From: a virus
Length of the DNA: 26,893 bases
Direction: 5' to 3' (one strand)
Virus record (IMG/VR): IMGVR_UViG_3300034198_024196
Location: 1-26,893 of that record
Each line of letters opens with the position of its first letter. Positions within the stretch are counted from its first letter, which is position 1. Positions 15,701-22,313 of this stretch are shown here, piece by piece. The notes beneath the pieces are model-generated. The model was not told the origin of the DNA, ran no database searches, and saw only the letters and a program-made list of their open reading frames with translations. A program made the position numbers and the translations under genes.

Positions 15701-18603
15701 TCGTCGTGCGCAAGATCAATATCTCGAGTTGCACGAGACATATTGTAAAAAGCCTGCATACTTTTGGCTTCTTCATCGTATTCGGGACTTTCATGTTCCC
15801 ACCAATGAATTCCAGAACTGTAAGAAAAATTACTAAAAAATTGAAACAAACTAGAATAACGAGCACTTGATGGCGTTTTGCCAAATTGCGGTGCTCGGTC
15901 GCCTTTTAAAATACGAAAAAGAACACTTGCATCTTCGCCCGAAGAATACCGAAGCGGTTTATCAAAATCATGTTTTTTATGTTGTTTTGATATAAAATCT
16001 CTAAAACCTGTAGGATTTTGATATTTTAACGGATCGGTAGAAACAATACTCTTGACACAATCGGGGCAAGCCTCGCCTACCCTAGAAAGGTGGTGCAATT
16101 TTTCTTTATATGCTTCAGCCATATCGGAATGGTCAAAAGACCATCCACAGTCACATTCAGCACGATAACCACCCTTACGCATCTGAGTTACTTCATGCGT
16201 CTGGTGTTGTTTTTCAGGGGAATCATAAATTCCGCCTTGTTGGTAAGCATCAATTTTGCGATTAATTGCATCAGGGGTCAATGCTGGATCAACTAAAGGT
16301 TCACCAAATTTATTTTCTGGATATTTTACTTTATCGTTAACCATCGTGCCGTTATTTGCAAAATGCTGAAACAGTCCATCTTTTTCTGAAAGACTTCCGC
16401 TTCGCTTTAAACGCCACAATCTATTGTTCATATTAACAAGACTTATTTGTCCAGATTGGTAAAGATGAACAATATTGCTTTGAATTGCCTCTTTTTGACT
16501 ACTGCTATCGGCAAACCAACCGCAACTGCATTCTGCGCGATACCCACCATTGCGCATTTTGGTTACGGTATTTTCGTGAACTTTTGTATTTTGTTTATGT
16601 TCTGGAGTGTCATAAGAATCAATAAGATCGTTGACACCAGCAGGGGTTACCCTGCGGTCTAATGGGTATTGTTCTGCAATTTTTTGATTATTTGCAAAAT
16701 ATTGCAATACAGAATATTTACTTGGACCGTTGGGCATAATATCAAGAGTGGAGAGATCTTCTTTAATATTTGAACGTTGACCTATTTCATCCACGTTTTT
16801 TTTAGCAGAATCATAATTTTGATTTTCGCGCTCTAATTTTTCTAACATTTGGCGGATATTTTCTTCTCCGCCAGTTATTTGGTCTATCGTCTCATCATCG
16901 GGTTCTTCAAGTTTATAACGCATTTTACGAATTTTTTCGTGAACATTTTCCCCTTGACCCAATAAAATTTCTCCGCTCATCTTAGGCCCCCTATAGCGAG
17001 CCAACCATTCATCGGTTGATTTAACTGGAGGGTAAAGGCTCACGTGATAAGGATGCAAGTATGTTTTATAGTGCTCGGGCCGTTTTCCCGAAACAGACGC
17101 GGGGACGTGCGTAACTTTAAAATCATCTTCAGGATGTTGTGGTTCGAGCATCTCCCCCGCTTGGGCTATTTTAAAAGAAGAGTATTTGCTGGGACCATGC
17201 GGCATGATGTCAAGAGTGGAAATATCTTCTTGAATATCCGGGCGTTTGCTTAATTCATCTACGCCATTTTTTGCAGAAGCAAAATCTTCGTGTTCAGGGT
17301 CTTGGTGCGATGGATCAATGTGCTCGGCTTCAGTGTGAAAAGGCTCGTTGTTTTGAACACACCAAGGGGCCGTGCATGGTTTTTCATTTTCAAAAGGAAA
17401 AGCACCGCAAGAAGGACATTGATCATGTGCCGTCAATGGCATGTCAGTGTGGGGACAAGTTGCTTGATCACGCGCTCCGGTCTTGCGGGCGGTGTGAAAA
17501 TGTACACCATGAAGGGTGGTAGCGTTGGGCCAATCTTCGGGATATTCACCGTGTTCGTGGTCGTGAACTTTTTGCATTTCCGCGTGAGTAAGGTCGCGAT
17601 CCATATCCTCATCACTCTCACCAAGGGCATCGGTGTTGATGGGATTTTTGCGAGCAAAGTCATGGTCTTCTGGGTAGCGATCATGTGCCTCAATCATGTG
17701 CTGCATTAGATCAATGTGGTCTTTAGTGTTTACGACACGCTTCTCGGCTTGTTCACTCAATTCCAAATCTTGATTCCGCTGTTGAATCATCTGTCGGTAG
17801 AATTCGCGATCTTCATCGCTCAAACGAATATGAGAATGGTTGGTTGGTTCTTCACCCGGTTTACTTGGGCCCATTTGGAAATCTTCGTGATCAAGATGCG
17901 CAGTTTTACTGGCAGCCTTAGTCACACCACTTGTATCAACGCCAAGAAAAAAAGCAGTCGGGTCAGCGGGTTCTTCAACTAGCAAAGAGTTTTCAAAGAA
18001 AGACAAACCGTAACAAATCTCGCGGATCAAAATTCCTTCTTTGACACCAGTCTTAGGATCGGCCTTGTAAAGACGCTGTCCCTTTTGGCGAGGAATGTGG
18101 GCGCAATATTCGGCAGGACTAGAGGCTTTGTTTCCGCAAGCCGAACAAATTGAGTACGCAACATCTGTGCCCATTGAGGTGCGGTCAATGTGACCTTTTT
18201 GGATAGCGTCAGCCAACTTGGGAAAGTTGATCGCGTCTACTTCCATCAAGACCTCAGCCCAAGTATCAGGCGAGCCATCTGGATTGAAGTCTTCGTGAAG
18301 AACAGCATCAATAATGACACCACGCGCACGACGGTGGTTGTCATTGTGGTGGTTAACAAACACCGGCTTACCAATAAAAGTTTTGTAGCCTTGCTTGATT
18401 TCCTCGGCGGGGAACTCATCAAAGTTGTCGTTACAACGGCTTGAAATGGCCCGTGAACGGACATAGAGGAAACCCGGGCGTACTTCATAATCAAAGGTTG
18501 CTCGGTGAGCCTGCTTGACCATAGCCAGTCCCTGAGCCGCCGTAACGTTGCTGGGGACTAGAACACTGCTGGTAACGCCAAACGAAGCGAACTTGGTGAA
18601 CAC
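12757..18603 (-). CDS. Prohead protease fused to giant modular tail (1948 aa, putative polyprotein)
   Basis: GTG start at 18603 behind GGAGG. Residues 35-225 look like a phage prohead (capsid maturation) protease: FVNHHNDNH with candidate catalytic His85/His86, RTSMGTD with candidate nucleophile Ser143, and a zinc-knuckle-like C153-x2-C156-x10-C167-x-H169. The family normally ends near 200-250 residues; here about 1700 follow. The tail holds a His-rich module (266-372) shared with the 891-residue protein, a near-identical duplicated segment (443-474 and 599-632, STLDIMPxGPSKYS), two YRAECxCGW modules (688, 813), two HPE...VDNQN modules (1159, 1293), two CxxC...IYxVxDGS ribbons (1571, 1620) and a C-terminal domain (about 1665-1905). 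A hydrophobic motif recurs at module borders: 629, 741, 915, 1091, 1533 and 1933, with a weaker form at 473. I infer packaging and processing into separate internal proteins. Confidence 0.88.
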   Translation of the reverse strand: MFTKFASFGVTSSVLVPSNVTAAQGLAMVKQAHRATFDYEVRPGFLYVRSRAISSRCNDNFDEFPAEEIKQGYKTFIGKPVFVNHHNDNHRRARGVIIDAVLHEDFNPDGSPDTWAEVLMEVDAINFPKLADAIQKGHIDRTSMGTDVAYSICSACGNKASSPAEYCAHIPRQKGQRLYKADPKTGVKEGILIREICYGLSFFENSLLVEEPADPTAFFLGVDTSGVTKAASKTAHLDHEDFQMGPSKPGEEPTNHSHIRLSDEDREFYRQMIQQRNQDLELSEQAEKRVVNTKDHIDLMQHMIEAHDRYPEDHDFARKNPINTDALGESDEDMDRDLTHAEMQKVHDHEHGEYPEDWPNATTLHGVHFHTARKTGARDQATCPHTDMPLTAHDQCPSCGAFPFENEKPCTAPWCVQNNEPFHTEAEHIDPSHQDPEHEDFASAKNGVDELSKRPDIQEDISTLDIMPHGPSKYSSFKIAQAGEMLEPQHPEDDFKVTHVPASVSGKRPEHYKTYLHPYHVSLYPPVKSTDEWLARYRGPKMSGEILLGQGENVHEKIRKMRYKLEEPDDETIDQITGGEENIRQMLEKLERENQNYDSAKKNVDEIGQRSNIKEDLSTLDIMPNGPSKYSVLQYFANNQKIAEQYPLDRRVTPAGVNDLIDSYDTPEHKQNTKVHENTVTKMRNGGYRAECSCGWFADSSSQKEAIQSNIVHLYQSGQISLVNMNNRLWRLKRSGSLSEKDGLFQHFANNGTMVNDKVKYPENKFGEPLVDPALTPDAINRKIDAYQQGGIYDSPEKQHQTHEVTQMRKGGYRAECDCGWSFDHSDMAEAYKEKLHHLSRVGEACPDCVKSIVSTDPLKYQNPTGFRDFISKQHKKHDFDKPLRYSSGEDASVLFRILKGDRAPQFGKTPSSARYSSLFQFFSNFSYSSGIHWWEHESPEYDEEAKSMQAFYNMSRATRDIDLAHDEHRGKYLDSVQSANNEFEKHDKRLTNALDTQIVAGTADTHLPETDEILSEHLEHYLNWQDKLHHAQDDYRPHFQKWMGDRAKAEFDAHHKDDMADLGRSVDEATSGVSQKEKDFFSTNPTGPTMLSKLLRHFAQLEDNDERQPEGYLKTTKNTEHHDFWAKPAGNADYDAVRASFGLEPKQKNQGPWHLTRHPETRKMQIVDNQNKLVDSFSNPDDDRGAWRMARNIWIRINREHGHMLDSSGHTSHDSADSIVGHEAPDSEGHSNPISSKEAEWYKPTPPFAHSTEDPKNKIYQQRAEENPAPIVKPEGFSPRDEWHGPYSVVQHPEDKKFRVVDNQNRQLHHHNWDNQAHAEKQRDYFDKEQSGKEKAKSIVDKLLNGVDDILDPGGTKESRQSDRNMRSVEELLTNYKPEHIKFHEDDPDDWHSGTPYVDVQHPSGYIARDYGGQNIRILHRATGRVEHALVHTTGGIESGFFDAGTKPAGWNRRSLQNNLNKWVKEYGQYAEHHDRRIIPWQKRNGYSQTKKGFLDMAPEDTTGITGSPTRNKITDTVSEIPETDMFLKRPMLSSLVNHFKFANPMGGRGTQETDVEKKSRNKNRKIKKCKICGEDIYKVEDGSLNPWQHDIPVGAGVTHQAVPDEDGSGAKERQEDVCVTCNGDIYSVNDGSVYNYVHKNDNGAGVPHQAIPRSENIKTATFADTSSLPHFEAIYARGQHPKIKEFGMHHKNIISMYDQATDEEKELGSKWYSDANEFAHFIGEGDSHKGAGIISAYSPMTGWGQNVSKALRSKISGKPVGALGDSVKKVGRIMDGEHYSTVLPEHLKTGHFADLIAHGGQRPNIQPDERRAAIDRHSARVMIGKNWKKISFDAITKALGTKSFYRDAVDMYCKAADDITKRERKRQNDPNFKLHPEQVQGITWLAFRRIHNITDDETTKQDNRELMEDFEQKNPDDENLKKFKWRKNMHTSKLFDHFANFFPPAE

Positions 18604-18611
18604 AGGCGACC

Positions 18612-18650
18612 TCCTACCCTTTTAGGTGGTTCAAACGGTTCATGGACAGG
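18612..18650 (-). promoter_or_regulatory. Bipartite leader element, copy 7
   Basis: Minus strand: CCTGTC, 25 bases, GGGTAGGAGG. The GGGTA box runs straight into the GGAGG ribosome binding site of the protease gene, only 9 bases from the GTG start. This position makes a -10 promoter role for the GGGTA box unlikely and favours an RNA or protein-binding element. Confidence 0.65.
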
Positions 18651-18658
18651 CGAGAAAC

Positions 18659-18862
18659 TTAACCTCTGCCAGCCTTAATTTTCCAAGCAACAATGTATCC
18701 ATCTTTTTCTGTTCGTTGAAAAATGTCGCCAGATTTCCTCTTGCCTCTAACGTGCTTTTCAGCCTCAGCCTCGCTGACGGATACCAAAATACGCCGACCG
18801 TTGCGGTCTAAATCGTAATACTGGCCCCCAACTGGGGTCAGCATCCACTTAACTTTAGACAA
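18659..18862 (-). CDS. Small basic protein of unknown function (67 aa)
   Basis: 67 residues with a TTG start at 18862, 9 bases after GGAAAG; it overlaps the previous gene by 8 bases. An internal ATG six codons later lacks a good ribosome binding site. The product (MSKVKWMLTPVGGQYYDLD, then KRKSGDIFQRTEKDGYIVAWKI) looks like a small single-domain beta protein with a basic centre. No family recognised. Confidence 0.65.
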   Translation of the reverse strand: MSKVKWMLTPVGGQYYDLDRNGRRILVSVSEAEAEKHVRGKRKSGDIFQRTEKDGYIVAWKIKAGRG

Positions 18863-19067
18863 CCTTACGATCTTTCCAGTTTGAAAACGAAGGCTTGACG
18901 CTTTGTGAACGGATTTCTTCTAACAGGGCTAGGGTTGCATAAGCCTGAGCCTGTACAGCAGCCAACAATCGAAAATCTGATGTCGTGGTGACATGGATAT
19001 GAGATTCGGATAGCAACTGTTCAGCCAGTTCCTTGGGACCCAATTCTTCTAGCATTTTGTTGTTCAT
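18855..19067 (-). CDS. Small helical protein of unknown function (70 aa)
   Basis: I place the start at ATG 19067, 9-10 bases after AGAAGG, rather than the in-frame TTG 22 codons upstream, because the upstream part overlaps the 50-residue gene (19064-19216). The ATGA overlap with that gene indicates coupled translation. The product (LEELGPKELAEQLLSES, then LLAAVQAQAYATLALLEEIR) is predicted to be mostly helical. No Cys, no membrane segment and no family recognised. Confidence 0.7.
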   Translation of the reverse strand: MNNKMLEELGPKELAEQLLSESHIHVTTTSDFRLLAAVQAQAYATLALLEEIRSQSVKPSFSNWKDRKVV

Positions 19068-19216
19068 GCGTTTTGACCTTCTTTCTTTTTTGTTGTAAAT
19101 AAATCCATGTTTTCTGGTTCGCAAGTCAGACAAAATGGGAGTTCTTCACCATTAAGACTTTCAATCCAAATAACTGCTTGCTTGCGCAGGCAGGAAACGC
19201 AAATATCAAAACTCAT
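19064..19216 (-). CDS. Small zinc-ribbon-like protein (50 aa)
   Basis: A 50-residue gene with ATG at 19216, 8 bases after AAAAGG, and an ATGA overlap with the next gene. CVSC at 6-9 and CLTC at 29-32 form two CxxC knuckles about 20 residues apart, the pattern of a single small zinc ribbon. Similar tiny Cys-pair proteins are encoded at 25403, 25836 and 26797. Function unknown; zinc binding is inferred from the Cys spacing. Confidence 0.75.
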   Translation of the reverse strand: MSFDICVSCLRKQAVIWIESLNGEELPFCLTCEPENMDLFTTKKKEGQNA

Positions 19217-19252
19217 CGTTTGACCTTTTCTCTAGCGGGTGGAAAAAGTGTA

Positions 19253-20023
19253 TCACATTCCCATGCGTTGTCTACAAGCATCAGCATTTTCTTGCAGGGT
19301 TAAATATCCATATATTTCTCTATTGTCCAAATATTGCTGAATTTGATTGCTACGAAGTATGCGGGAAAAAATTACATATTCGTAATCTTCTGTTCCATCA
19401 AAATAATCACATTTGTCTAAAATGCTCTTGTGCAGAAGATATGTGCAATGCATCACAGCGACTGCTATAAGGCCCGTAACTTTTTGTTCAACAATAGCAA
19501 AATATGCGGGATTGTCAATGTAATACCCATACTCGTTTACTTCGTTGTGAAAATTTGAATAAGCGCGAGGACCTTCATCTGGTCCATTTGCGTAATGCAA
19601 CATCGGGGCAACAGCACTCACTCCGGTTTCAATCAACGCAGAAAGAGTGTGGGGAAAAAGATAGTTGTCAACATCTGAAACAAAGTAGTAGTCAGCGTTC
19701 ATCTGCCGAGCCATTTGAATGGACTTACGGCGAATACTTGCCAACACCGAAAATCGCAAAGAAGTCCATTCATGTACGCCAAGTGATTCTAGGTCGTGGG
19801 GCACATCCGTGTAGTCCATCAGCACCGACATGTATTGCGAACCATATTGACGAACCCATTCGTTAAGGATGTCTTCAGTTTCGTCAGTGTTGTTGTTAGT
19901 CCTGATGTAAATGTGCATTCGGTCTTTGGGGTAATCCCAATTATTCAAGGTTTCCAAATAAAAGGGTAGAGTCGCGGCTTTTTCTTTTGCCAAAATTGCA
20001 ACAAAAACCGTGGGCTTTTCCAT
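19253..20023 (-). CDS. Collagen-glycosyltransferase-like GT-A enzyme
   Basis: 256 residues, ATG at 20023, with a TAATG overlap with the membrane protein upstream. PTVFVAILAKEKAATLPFYL at 4-23 and YPKDRMHIYIRTNNNTDET at 31-49 form the nucleotide-sugar-binding half, with the metal-binding DxD at Asp117-Val-Asp119 (VSDVDNYL). VMHCTYLLHKS around His192 and NREIYGYL at 234-241 resemble the conserved His and NRExYG(F/Y)L motifs of the PLOD/COLGALT (procollagen galactosyl/glucosyltransferase) GT-A domain. This is a motif-level reading, not a search. Length fits one GT domain. It lacks a signal peptide, so it should act in the host cytoplasm, where it could glycosylate virion proteins. The collagen-like fibre at 1-306 is an attractive acceptor, though it shows no Lys in the Gly-X-Y repeat. 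Confidence 0.85.
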   Translation of the reverse strand: MEKPTVFVAILAKEKAATLPFYLETLNNWDYPKDRMHIYIRTNNNTDETEDILNEWVRQYGSQYMSVLMDYTDVPHDLESLGVHEWTSLRFSVLASIRRKSIQMARQMNADYYFVSDVDNYLFPHTLSALIETGVSAVAPMLHYANGPDEGPRAYSNFHNEVNEYGYYIDNPAYFAIVEQKVTGLIAVAVMHCTYLLHKSILDKCDYFDGTEDYEYVIFSRILRSNQIQQYLDNREIYGYLTLQENADACRQRMGM

Positions 20024-20808
20024 TAAATGCCATCACCTTTCCAGGGATTAAAAACAATGCTCACTGCAACAAAAGGTATGGCCCATACAGGCAATAAATT
20101 ACAGGTGGCCAATGCAAGCACCGGGGTAGCCCATTGGTATAGGCGGACAGAATCAGTGGCAATAAGTAATTGCGAATAAGCCAGAAGTAAGGCTAAAAAT
20201 AATTGTGGGGTCATTGCGCCAAGACCTAATATCAATCCGGCCCAAGGGGTTAGCATCAACTGAGGGCTCATCCATTTGCCAGCATGAAATTCTTTAGAAG
20301 CCTTAAAAGGATGTTTTACAATCCACAAACCTTTTTCATCAAGAACATCGGGACCTTCTTTTTGCAACCAGCGAATTGCAACCGGAATCATTCCGACTAA
20401 AAGGATTGGGTTCCATGCATAAACGGCAGACCAGATTGGTGCAGTTTCTCTTACGCAACCGGCAAGTAAAGCAACTGCAACCGCGGCTGGCCAATAGATC
20501 GGTAAAAGGACGCACGCTAGTAGCGCGAGGAACATTCCAAAAGCATCAACGAGGACTGGGCACTTCCAACTAAAAACAATTCCCGGCAAGAGTGCTACCG
20601 AAACCATCCACGGATTTTGGCAATAAACTGCGGTAAGGATTGCAAAACCAACAATAGATAATCTTGTGACCCAAGCCCATGCTTGCAGATTATCTTTTAA
20701 AACAAAGGGCAAAAACCATCGCAAATGAAATGGTTTAATTACACGTTTTTCAGATACCGCAAAATAACGATATCCGTCCGGCGTAAGCCAAACATTGATA
20801 GGTTTCAT
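20023..20808 (-). CDS. Polytopic membrane protein, glycosyltransferase partner (261 aa)
   Basis: 261 residues; ATG at 20806-20808 just after the stop of the 90-residue gene. About seven or eight transmembrane helices are evident from residue 44 to 255 (SIVGFAILTAVYC, FGMFLALLACVLLPIYW, LILGLGAMTPQLFLALLLAY). RETAPIWSAVYAWNP near residue 120 sits between helices, and a charged loop at about 150-185 faces one side. The layout is reminiscent of polyprenol-linked GT-C enzymes or transporters, but I see no decisive active-site motif. Its TAATG coupling to the glycosyltransferase suggests that the two work together, for example to supply or use an activated sugar at the membrane. Confidence 0.75.
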   Translation of the reverse strand: MKPINVWLTPDGYRYFAVSEKRVIKPFHLRWFLPFVLKDNLQAWAWVTRLSIVGFAILTAVYCQNPWMVSVALLPGIVFSWKCPVLVDAFGMFLALLACVLLPIYWPAAVAVALLAGCVRETAPIWSAVYAWNPILLVGMIPVAIRWLQKEGPDVLDEKGLWIVKHPFKASKEFHAGKWMSPQLMLTPWAGLILGLGAMTPQLFLALLLAYSQLLIATDSVRLYQWATPVLALATCNLLPVWAIPFVAVSIVFNPWKGDGI

Positions 20809-21081
20809 TTACTTGACATCGCCAATGTAAACACCATTGCGTGGAGGATCTGTTTGCCAATTCGGAAAATCCATACCCAAAACGTAAGGGTCAACGTGCA
20901 AATATCCTTTGCAACCAATGGCTACTTTTCCATCGGCAACAAGTACATGGTCTTGTTCAGAAGGTTGATCTGAATTACATTGGCAACACTGAGAAGTTAG
21001 CCAACTTTGAACACTCGGTTCATCAAAACCTGTGCGTTCAAGTCGTTTGAGATATTCTCTCTCAATGTGTCCAAGCATCAT
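20809..21081 (-). CDS. Small Cys-containing protein (90 aa)
   Basis: 90 residues, with tandem ATG codons at 21081, behind AAGAAGG. Cys32, Cys33, Cys35 and Cys57 could bind a metal; the rest (QDHVLVADGKVAIGCKGYLHVDP) suggests a compact beta-rich fold. It is immediately upstream of the membrane protein gene and probably belongs to the same transcript as the glycosyltransferase. No family recognised. Confidence 0.7.
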   Translation of the reverse strand: MMLGHIEREYLKRLERTGFDEPSVQSWLTSQCCQCNSDQPSEQDHVLVADGKVAIGCKGYLHVDPYVLGMDFPNWQTDPPRNGVYIGDVK

Positions 21082-21134
21082 TACAAAACCTTCTTACGAT
21101 TAGGGGTGTATAAGTGTATTGCTAAATATCTTTT

Positions 21135-21350
21135 TTACAAAACTGACTTATGGGCCTTGTAAAGATTGACGCAATACACTCCGCCATAAAACAGACACAA
21201 GATTGCTAAAGCGGGTTGGTGAATGGCAAAAGCATAGATGACCCAAGGGATTTCCATAGCCAAACACCAACCCCAGCCAATCTTGGGATTGCGTGCAACG
21301 ATCCAAAGACCTGCAATACTACCCGCGGCCAGAACAAATGAAAACCACAC
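21135..21350 (-). CDS. Small membrane protein with three helices (71 aa)
   Basis: 71 residues with a GTG start at 21350 overlapping the previous stop (TAGTG). Three hydrophobic segments lie at about 2-18, 27-44 and 46-62, with Trp/Gly-rich turns (ARNPKIGWGW, GGVYCVNLYKAHK). I have the impression of a family common in actinobacteriophages and reminiscent of a PnuC-type half, but this is only a weak resemblance. Function unknown. Confidence 0.75.
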   Translation of the reverse strand: MWFSFVLAAGSIAGLWIVARNPKIGWGWCLAMEIPWVIYAFAIHQPALAILCLFYGGVYCVNLYKAHKSVL

Positions 21351-21541
21351 TACTCAGCGCTTTTTCCGTGGTGCTCAGACCAATTCTCAAGCCAGGAATC
21401 AAATGCCTTCTCTGGGGTGTTCAATCCATCAGCCTTATACTTGGCTTGCTCGTCTGAACTGAGATTGCTCCACCATTGCTGGATTTCTTCCTGCAATTCT
21501 TTTTCAATCTTGTCTTTAATGTTATTGTGTTCCTCGGGCAT
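21350..21541 (-). CDS. Small acidic helical protein (63 aa)
   Basis: Start set at ATG 21541, behind GGAAGAGG; a longer in-frame reading overlaps the neighbouring gene and is unlikely. The product (MPEEHNNIKDKIEKELQEEI, then QQWWSNLSSDEQAKYKADG) is helical and charged, ending ENWSEHHGKSAE. It is coupled to the membrane protein downstream. No family recognised. Confidence 0.7.
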   Translation of the reverse strand: MPEEHNNIKDKIEKELQEEIQQWWSNLSSDEQAKYKADGLNTPEKAFDSWLENWSEHHGKSAE

Positions 21542-21542
21542 A

Positions 21543-21764
21543 TTACTTAACCTCTTCCTTTTGTGTATGTTCTGAAACGGCCAATGATCCAAATTCCAAA
21601 ATTCCAAGAATATGATCAAAAACTTCATTGGTGTCTTTGCAACAATCTTTTTCTTGAATTTCATTAATGAGATTGATGATACGACCGCGTTCTTCAATAA
21701 CACCTAGAGAATAGGCGCCCTGTATCGGAGTATCAGTTACTTCAATCTTGTTTTGTTCTGTCAT
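21543..21764 (-). CDS. Small protein of unknown function (73 aa)
   Basis: 73 residues, ATG at 21764, behind AAGGA. The product contains ERGRIINLINEIQEKDCCKD, where a CC pair follows a helix, and is otherwise soluble and acidic. One base separates its stop from the next start. Function unknown. Confidence 0.7.
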   Translation of the reverse strand: MTEQNKIEVTDTPIQGAYSLGVIEERGRIINLINEIQEKDCCKDTNEVFDHILGILEFGSLAVSEHTQKEEVK

Positions 21765-21786
21765 TGTTTTAATCCTTAGTTAGAAA

Positions 21787-22245
21787 TTAAAAATCTGTAT
21801 CAAGCAATGCAATTAGAGTTTCTGCAACCAGTTGGGTTGACATTGACTGTTCAAAAGCATAGTCAAGCAACATTGCGAACTTGTAATAGGGGTCTTGAGC
21901 CAAAGAAAGATTGACCCACCGACGTGCCAAAAAGGTTTCATCTTTGATGCAATAAATTGCAGACAACATAGACGCGATTGGGGCAGTTCCGCTATCTTTT
22001 ACTTGATACAAGTTTAATAACAAGTTTTCAATAGCATCAATGTTTTCTTCTTTTGTGTGGCAAAGAGCAACCAACAGGGCATCACGCATAACTGAAGATT
22101 CTGTTAGCAAAACCAGACTATCAATTTGATGATCTTTAAGTTCATCAAAAGAAAGTTTGCTCGCGGAAATAAAAAACTTTACAGCCTTTTTATGGTTTCC
22201 ATAATGTTGCAAGTATCTTGGATCGTCAAAGATTTCCTCAGACAT
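21787..22245 (-). CDS. DUF4192-like protein (152 aa)
   Basis: 152 residues, ATG at 22245, behind GAAAGAGA. The C-terminal half (SMLSAIYCIKDETFLARRWV, then QDPYYKFAMLLDYAFEQSM) resembles DUF4192, an actinobacterial helical domain with the pattern A-Y-x-x-G-D...A-x-x-x-L...D-P-x-Y-x-x-A-x-L-L. The usual family is longer; this looks like the helical core only. The function of DUF4192 is unknown. A nested hairpin (22258-22287) lies 13 bases upstream of the start codon. Assignment from pattern only. Confidence 0.7.
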   Translation of the reverse strand: MSEEIFDDPRYLQHYGNHKKAVKFFISASKLSFDELKDHQIDSLVLLTESSVMRDALLVALCHTKEENIDAIENLLLNLYQVKDSGTAPIASMLSAIYCIKDETFLARRWVNLSLAQDPYYKFAMLLDYAFEQSMSTQLVAETLIALLDTDF

Positions 22246-22257
22246 TGGTCTCTTTCA

Positions 22258-22287
22258 GGTAGGCGGTATTAGATACCTAAACCTACC
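22258..22287 (-). other. Nested hairpin in leader of DUF4192-like gene
   Basis: Minus strand: GGTAGG and CCTACC form an outer stem, GGTAT and ATACC an inner stem, with a CTA loop and a TTTA/G bulge between them. Eleven base pairs in all. It ends 13 bases upstream of the start codon and has no T-tract, so it is more likely a leader regulatory structure than a terminator. Confidence 0.55.
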
Positions 22288-22313
22288 ACAAGAATGCCTA
22301 ATTGGCCACAACC

